DNA of 64,000 nt from Streptomyces cellulosae (GTDB lineage Bacteria; Actinomycetota; Actinomycetes; Streptomycetales; Streptomycetaceae). The notes under the pieces were generated by a model. That model was not told the origin of the DNA. It worked only from the letters and a program-made list of their open reading frames with translations, and made no database searches. Location: NCBI RefSeq assembly GCF_000721105.1, contig NZ_JOEV01000025.1:62001-126000 (forward strand), given 5' to 3'. A program made the translations under genes and the position numbers. Positions 60,676-64,000 of the stretch are shown piece by piece (position 1 is the first letter of the stretch; each line of letters opens with the position of its first letter).

Positions 60676-62334
60676 TCAGCCGGTGCGCAAGACGTCCAGC
60701 GCCATCAGGGCCACGTGCAACGCGGTGCGCTGTTCGCCGGATTCGAGGTCGCAGTCGAGCAGGCGCTCGATGGTGCGCAGGCGTTGGTAGAACGTCTCGC
60801 GGGACAGGCCGCCGCGGCGGGCGGCGCTGGTTTTGTTGCCGGCCACGTCAAGGTAGTGGCGGAGGGTCGTCAGCAGGTCGGTGCCGTGTCGGGCGTCGTG
60901 ATCGAGGAGGCGGCCGAGTCGTCGTTCGGCGTATTCCTGGATCCGGGTGTCCTCGCGGAGCGCGTACAGCAGGCGGCGCAGGTCGACATCGCGGAGTTCG
61001 TGGAAGGAGCGGCCCCGGGGGAGAGGCTGGTCGGGCGGGGTGGCCTCGGCCACGCGGCTCGCCTGATGAAAGGAACGGGGAGTGTCAGTGAGGTGGTCGA
61101 CCTCCAAGCCGACGCTCACGACGGCCCGGGGGGACAGGTCGCGCGCCACGTGGCTCAGCCGTTCGACCGCGGGTTGCCAGGGGTGTGAGGGGCTCAGGGT
61201 GAGCAGTACTCCCAGGCGGCCGGGGGTCAGTTCGCCGACGAGCGCCGGGATTCCCGTGGCGTGCAGGACTTGGGAGAGGAGGGCCTCGGCATGCGTTGTG
61301 GTGTCCTTTGCGGGGAGGTCCACCACGACCGTGAGGAAGCGGCTGTTCTCGGTGGGCAGGCCCAGGGCGGCCAGCCGGGCGCAGGCGTCCGCTGCCGAGC
61401 GGTGGCGCTGCTCGACGAGGTCGCGCAGAGCGTTGCGGTGCGCTGTGCTTTCCCAGGGGGTTGGGTGGGTGAGGCGCGCGAAGGTCAGGGCCATCGCCGT
61501 CCTTTCCAGGACGGTGATGTGCTCCGGTCCGAAGGCCGGTTCGATGGTGGGGACGGGCAGCATGGCCACGCGGCCCCAACGTTCACCTTGATACTCGACC
61601 GATGCCGTGAGCCAGCCTTCCGGGCCGCGTCGGCTCGTGCGGTCGCCGGGCGGGGTTGCTCTCGAGCGCTGCTCCCAGTCGGTGAGCGCTTCCTCCAGAG
61701 TGGCGCCGGAGGGTTCGCAGATCAGTGCCTGGTGGACCAGATTTTCCAGGACGACCGTGCGGCCGCTCATCTCGGCTGCCGCGCGCATGACGTCCTCGGG
61801 TCCGGCGCCGCGCAGGGTCAGCGTCGTGAACGCCTCGTGGACGCGTTGGGTGCGGCGCATCGCCTCGGCCTGGTTGCCGAGGATGAGGCCGTGGACGACC
61901 TGGGTGACTTCGAGGAAGTTGACGTCCTTGGCGAGGGTGATCAGGGGCAGCCCACGGGTGCGGCAGGCGTGGACGAGTGTGTCGGGCGGGCGGTGGTAGC
62001 GCCGTACGAGTTCGATGACCAGGGCCGCCGCCCCGATGCCGGCGAGTTCGTCGACGTAGCGTCGGATGCCCGCCGACTCCTCGGGCAGGGGCATGCCGGT
62101 GGTCAGGACGAGTTCGCCACCCTTGAGGAAGGAGGCGGGGTCGGTCAACTCGGTGATGTGGACCCAGCGGACCGGCCGGTCGAGGCCCGTCACGCCGGTG
62201 ACGACCTGCGGCTGGCCGGCGGCGAGTACGGGCAGGTTCAGGACGTCGGCGATGGTGAGGGGGCGGCCGGGCGGATTGCTGTCCGGGTCGTCCATGTCCG
62301 GCGGTCGCGTCGGCGAGGGATCGTCGTCGTTCAC
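60676..62334 (-). CDS. PucR-family regulator
   Basis: 552 residues from a GTG at 62334 with AGGGAG upstream. N-terminal PucR domain (about 25-150: LTIADVLNLPVLAAGQPQVV, SFLKGGELVLTTG), a central GGDEF-like CdaR region, and a C-terminal HTH (YLDVAGNKTSAARRGGLSRETFYQRL). PucR regulators activate purine, allantoin or amino-acid degradation. Divergent from the aminotransferase by 225 bp, so that operon is its probable target. Confidence 0.94.
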   Translation of the reverse strand: MNDDDPSPTRPPDMDDPDSNPPGRPLTIADVLNLPVLAAGQPQVVTGVTGLDRPVRWVHITELTDPASFLKGGELVLTTGMPLPEESAGIRRYVDELAGIGAAALVIELVRRYHRPPDTLVHACRTRGLPLITLAKDVNFLEVTQVVHGLILGNQAEAMRRTQRVHEAFTTLTLRGAGPEDVMRAAAEMSGRTVVLENLVHQALICEPSGATLEEALTDWEQRSRATPPGDRTSRRGPEGWLTASVEYQGERWGRVAMLPVPTIEPAFGPEHITVLERTAMALTFARLTHPTPWESTAHRNALRDLVEQRHRSAADACARLAALGLPTENSRFLTVVVDLPAKDTTTHAEALLSQVLHATGIPALVGELTPGRLGVLLTLSPSHPWQPAVERLSHVARDLSPRAVVSVGLEVDHLTDTPRSFHQASRVAEATPPDQPLPRGRSFHELRDVDLRRLLYALREDTRIQEYAERRLGRLLDHDARHGTDLLTTLRHYLDVAGNKTSAARRGGLSRETFYQRLRTIERLLDCDLESGEQRTALHVALMALDVLRTG

Positions 62335-62559
62335 TGTGTCTCCCTGGGTGCCCGGTCACTGTGACAAGCCTCGCTGACCTGCGCAAGAGGCGTTCTGCCG
62401 CGTGCGGTCGGGGCAGCGGGCGCCGCAATCCGGACCCGTGCTTGACACAACGTCCGAACACCGTGCACTCACCGGACAGATCGCGCGTTGGCTCCCTGCG
62501 GGGCGGCGGAGATGCTCGGGGTGCCGCAGCAGACCGAACACCGAGGCCGGGAGACGAAC

Positions 62560-63828
62560 ATGACCGCACTGTCGCCGCACCTTCGCCAGGCCACGCCCGT
62601 GGTGGCGGCTCGGGGCGAGGGCGTCCACCTCTTCGACCAGGACGGCCGCCGCTATCTCGACTTCACCGCCGGCATCGGCGTCACGAGCACCGGGCACTGC
62701 CACCCCAAGGTGGTGGCGGCGGCGCAGGAGCAGGTCGGCACGCTGATCCACGGCCAGTACACGACGGTCATGCACCAGCCTCTGCGCCGCCTCGTCGACA
62801 AGCTCGGCGAGGTACTGCCGGCCGGCCTGGACAGCCTGTTCTTCACCAACTCCGGCAGCGAGGCCGTCGAGGCCGCGCTGCGCCTGGCCCGCCAGGCCAC
62901 CGGCCGCCCGAACGTCATCGTCTGCCACGGCGGCTTCCACGGCCGTACGGTCGCCGCCGCCGCCATGACCACCTCCGGCACCCGCTTCCGCTCCGGCTTC
63001 TCCCCGCTGATGAGCGGGGTGGTCGTCACCCCCTTCCCGTCGGCCTATCGCTACGGCTGGGACGAGGAGACCGCCACCCGCTTCGCTCTCCAGGAGCTCG
63101 ACTACACCCTGCAGACGATCTCCTCGCCCGCCGACACGGCCGCGATCATCGTCGAGCCGGTCCTCGGTGAGGGCGGTTATGTGCCCGCCAACCGGGCCTT
63201 CATGGAGGGGCTGCGGGAGCGCGCGGACCGCCATGGCTTCCTCCTCATCCTCGATGAGGTGCAGACCGGCGTCGGCCGCACCGGCCGCTTCTGGGGCCAC
63301 GACCACTTCGGTGTCACGCCCGACATCCTCGTCACCGCCAAGGGCCTGGCCAGCGGCTTCCCGCTGTCCGGCATCGCCGCCTCCGAGGAGCTGATGGCCA
63401 AGGCGTGGCCCGGTTCGCAGGGTGGGACGTACGGAGCCAACGCCGTCGCCTGCGCGGCGGCCTGCGCCACCCTCGACGTCGTACGCGACGAGAAGCTCGT
63501 CGAGAACGCCGAGGCGATGGGCAAGCGGCTGCGGCACGGTCTGGAGGCGGTCGCCGACCGGACGCCGGGCATCGGCGACGTGCGCGGCCTCGGACTGATG
63601 CTGGCCACCGAGTTCGTCACCGAGGACGGCGGCCCCGACCCCGAGACCGCCGCCCGCGTGCAGCGGGCCGCCGTCGACGAGGGCCTGCTTCTGCTGCTGT
63701 GCGGGGCGTGGAACCAGGTGGTGCGGATGATCCCGGCGCTCGTCATCGACGAGACGGCGGTGGACGAGGGGCTGCAGGCGTGGGCGACCGCGGTGGAAGC
63801 CGGTACCTCGGGAGCATCGCCGCGATGA
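62560..63828 (+). CDS. Class III aminotransferase (4-aminobutyrate type)
   Basis: 422 residues from ATG 62560 with GGGAGA upstream. Fold-type I PLP enzyme: SGSEAVEAALRLAR, CHGGFHGRT, Asp232 in LILDEVQTGVGRTG and the PLP Lys261 in VTAKGLASGFP. The motif set is that of GABA/diamine/omega-amino acid aminotransferases. A TTGACA at 62442-62447 could be its -35 box. The next gene overlaps by four bases and is an FAD-linked oxidase, so the pair likely degrades an amino compound to an oxo acid and beyond. Confidence 0.93.
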   Translation: MTALSPHLRQATPVVAARGEGVHLFDQDGRRYLDFTAGIGVTSTGHCHPKVVAAAQEQVGTLIHGQYTTVMHQPLRRLVDKLGEVLPAGLDSLFFTNSGSEAVEAALRLARQATGRPNVIVCHGGFHGRTVAAAAMTTSGTRFRSGFSPLMSGVVVTPFPSAYRYGWDEETATRFALQELDYTLQTISSPADTAAIIVEPVLGEGGYVPANRAFMEGLRERADRHGFLLILDEVQTGVGRTGRFWGHDHFGVTPDILVTAKGLASGFPLSGIAASEELMAKAWPGSQGGTYGANAVACAAACATLDVVRDEKLVENAEAMGKRLRHGLEAVADRTPGIGDVRGLGLMLATEFVTEDGGPDPETAARVQRAAVDEGLLLLLCGAWNQVVRMIPALVIDETAVDEGLQAWATAVEAGTSGASPR

Positions 63829-64000
63829 GCGACAGCGTGGCGCTGCTGACCGCCCGCCTCGCCGAGACGGCTCCCGGCCTGCGGGTGGAATCCGGCGCGG
63901 GCGCCCGCGGCCAGTACGCCTACGACGCCTCCAACTACCGCGTCCCCCCGCGGGCTGTGGCCTTCCCCCGTTCCACCGGCGATGTCGTCGCGGTACTGCG
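63825..64000 (+). CDS. FAD-binding oxidoreductase, N-terminal part
   Basis: The ATG overlaps the aminotransferase stop (ATGA). The first 58 codons read GQYAYDASNYRVPPRAVAFP and RSTGDVVAVL, the start of the PCMH-type FAD domain found in D-lactate/glycolate oxidase (GlcD) relatives. The gene is cut by the window end. It is translationally coupled with the aminotransferase and probably acts on its product. Confidence 0.85.
   Translation, partial: MSDSVALLTARLAETAPGLRVESGAGARGQYAYDASNYRVPPRAVAFPRSTGDVVAVL

Overview
The window is a 64 kb stretch of a high-GC actinomycete chromosome, almost certainly Streptomyces. Support comes from strongly G/C-biased third codon positions, GTG starts, AGGAGG-type ribosome sites, twin-arginine and lipobox signals on secreted proteins, sugar ABC importers encoded without their own ATPase, and many one-gene regulators (LacI, TetR, MarR, PucR, LysR, XRE). 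No rRNA or tRNA gene, CRISPR array or biosynthetic gene cluster is visible. The gene content (catabolic importers, secreted hydrolases, orphan regulators, IS fragments, decaying genes) fits an accessory part of the chromosome rather than the conserved core.

Layout. 0-5.3 kb: a sugar importer (binding protein cut by the window edge, two permeases) with a GH63-like glycosidase, then a lectin-domain remnant. 5.5-10.9 kb: a K+ channel, a ClC-type chloride channel with a Pro/Glu repeat tail, a DUF7144 membrane protein overlapping a DUF2252 protein, and a convergent front-end fatty acid desaturase. 11.3-20.1 kb, all on the minus strand: a polysaccharide-use locus made of a LacI regulator, a lipoprotein sugar-binding protein, two permeases, a GH42 beta-galactosidase and a secreted sialidase-fold glycosidase. 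20.3-23.6 kb: a NarL-type two-component pair and an orphan Tat-exported binding protein. 23.7-26.6 kb: two IS remnants, a small membrane protein, a lipoprotein and a frameshifted secreted repeat protein beside an AT-rich patch. 27.0-29.8 kb: three helical proteins on the minus strand, a hemerythrin, a ferritin-like protein and an unknown, which look like a metal or oxygen related set. 30.6-38.7 kb: a secreted zinc protease, a broken ferredoxin gene, then separate regulator and enzyme genes. 38.9-47.2 kb: TerC, a flavin-dependent (LLM) oxidoreductase, a zinc-ribbon protein, LysR, an FMN reductase/TetR divergent pair, a LacI regulator and an aldehyde dehydrogenase. 47.2-53.1 kb: a thioredoxin divergent from a flavoprotein disulfide reductase, a peptide deformylase, a PepSY membrane protein, and a MarR/pirin divergent pair. 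53.4-55.1 kb: a secreted GH5 endoglucanase with two LacI-type operators. 55.6-60.4 kb: a decaying zone (transposase tail, broken CocE-type hydrolase, LLM and TetR fragments) around an intact GNAT, TetR and alpha/beta-hydrolase. 60.7-64 kb: a PucR regulator divergent from a class-III aminotransferase that overlaps an FAD-linked oxidase cut by the window end.

Several regulatory circuits can be read directly. Palindromes with an AACCGATCGGTT core occur before the TetR gene at 56.8 kb, before its hydrolase neighbour, and 33 kb away before the orphan binding protein. A 29-bp perfect inverted repeat sits between MarR and pirin. Two GGACCNNGGTCC boxes lie between the TetR gene and the FMN reductase. 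GAAGCGCTTC operators precede GH5. Intergenic DNA is unusually rich in short tandem repeats (13, 18, 24, 32, 34 and 42-43 bp units).
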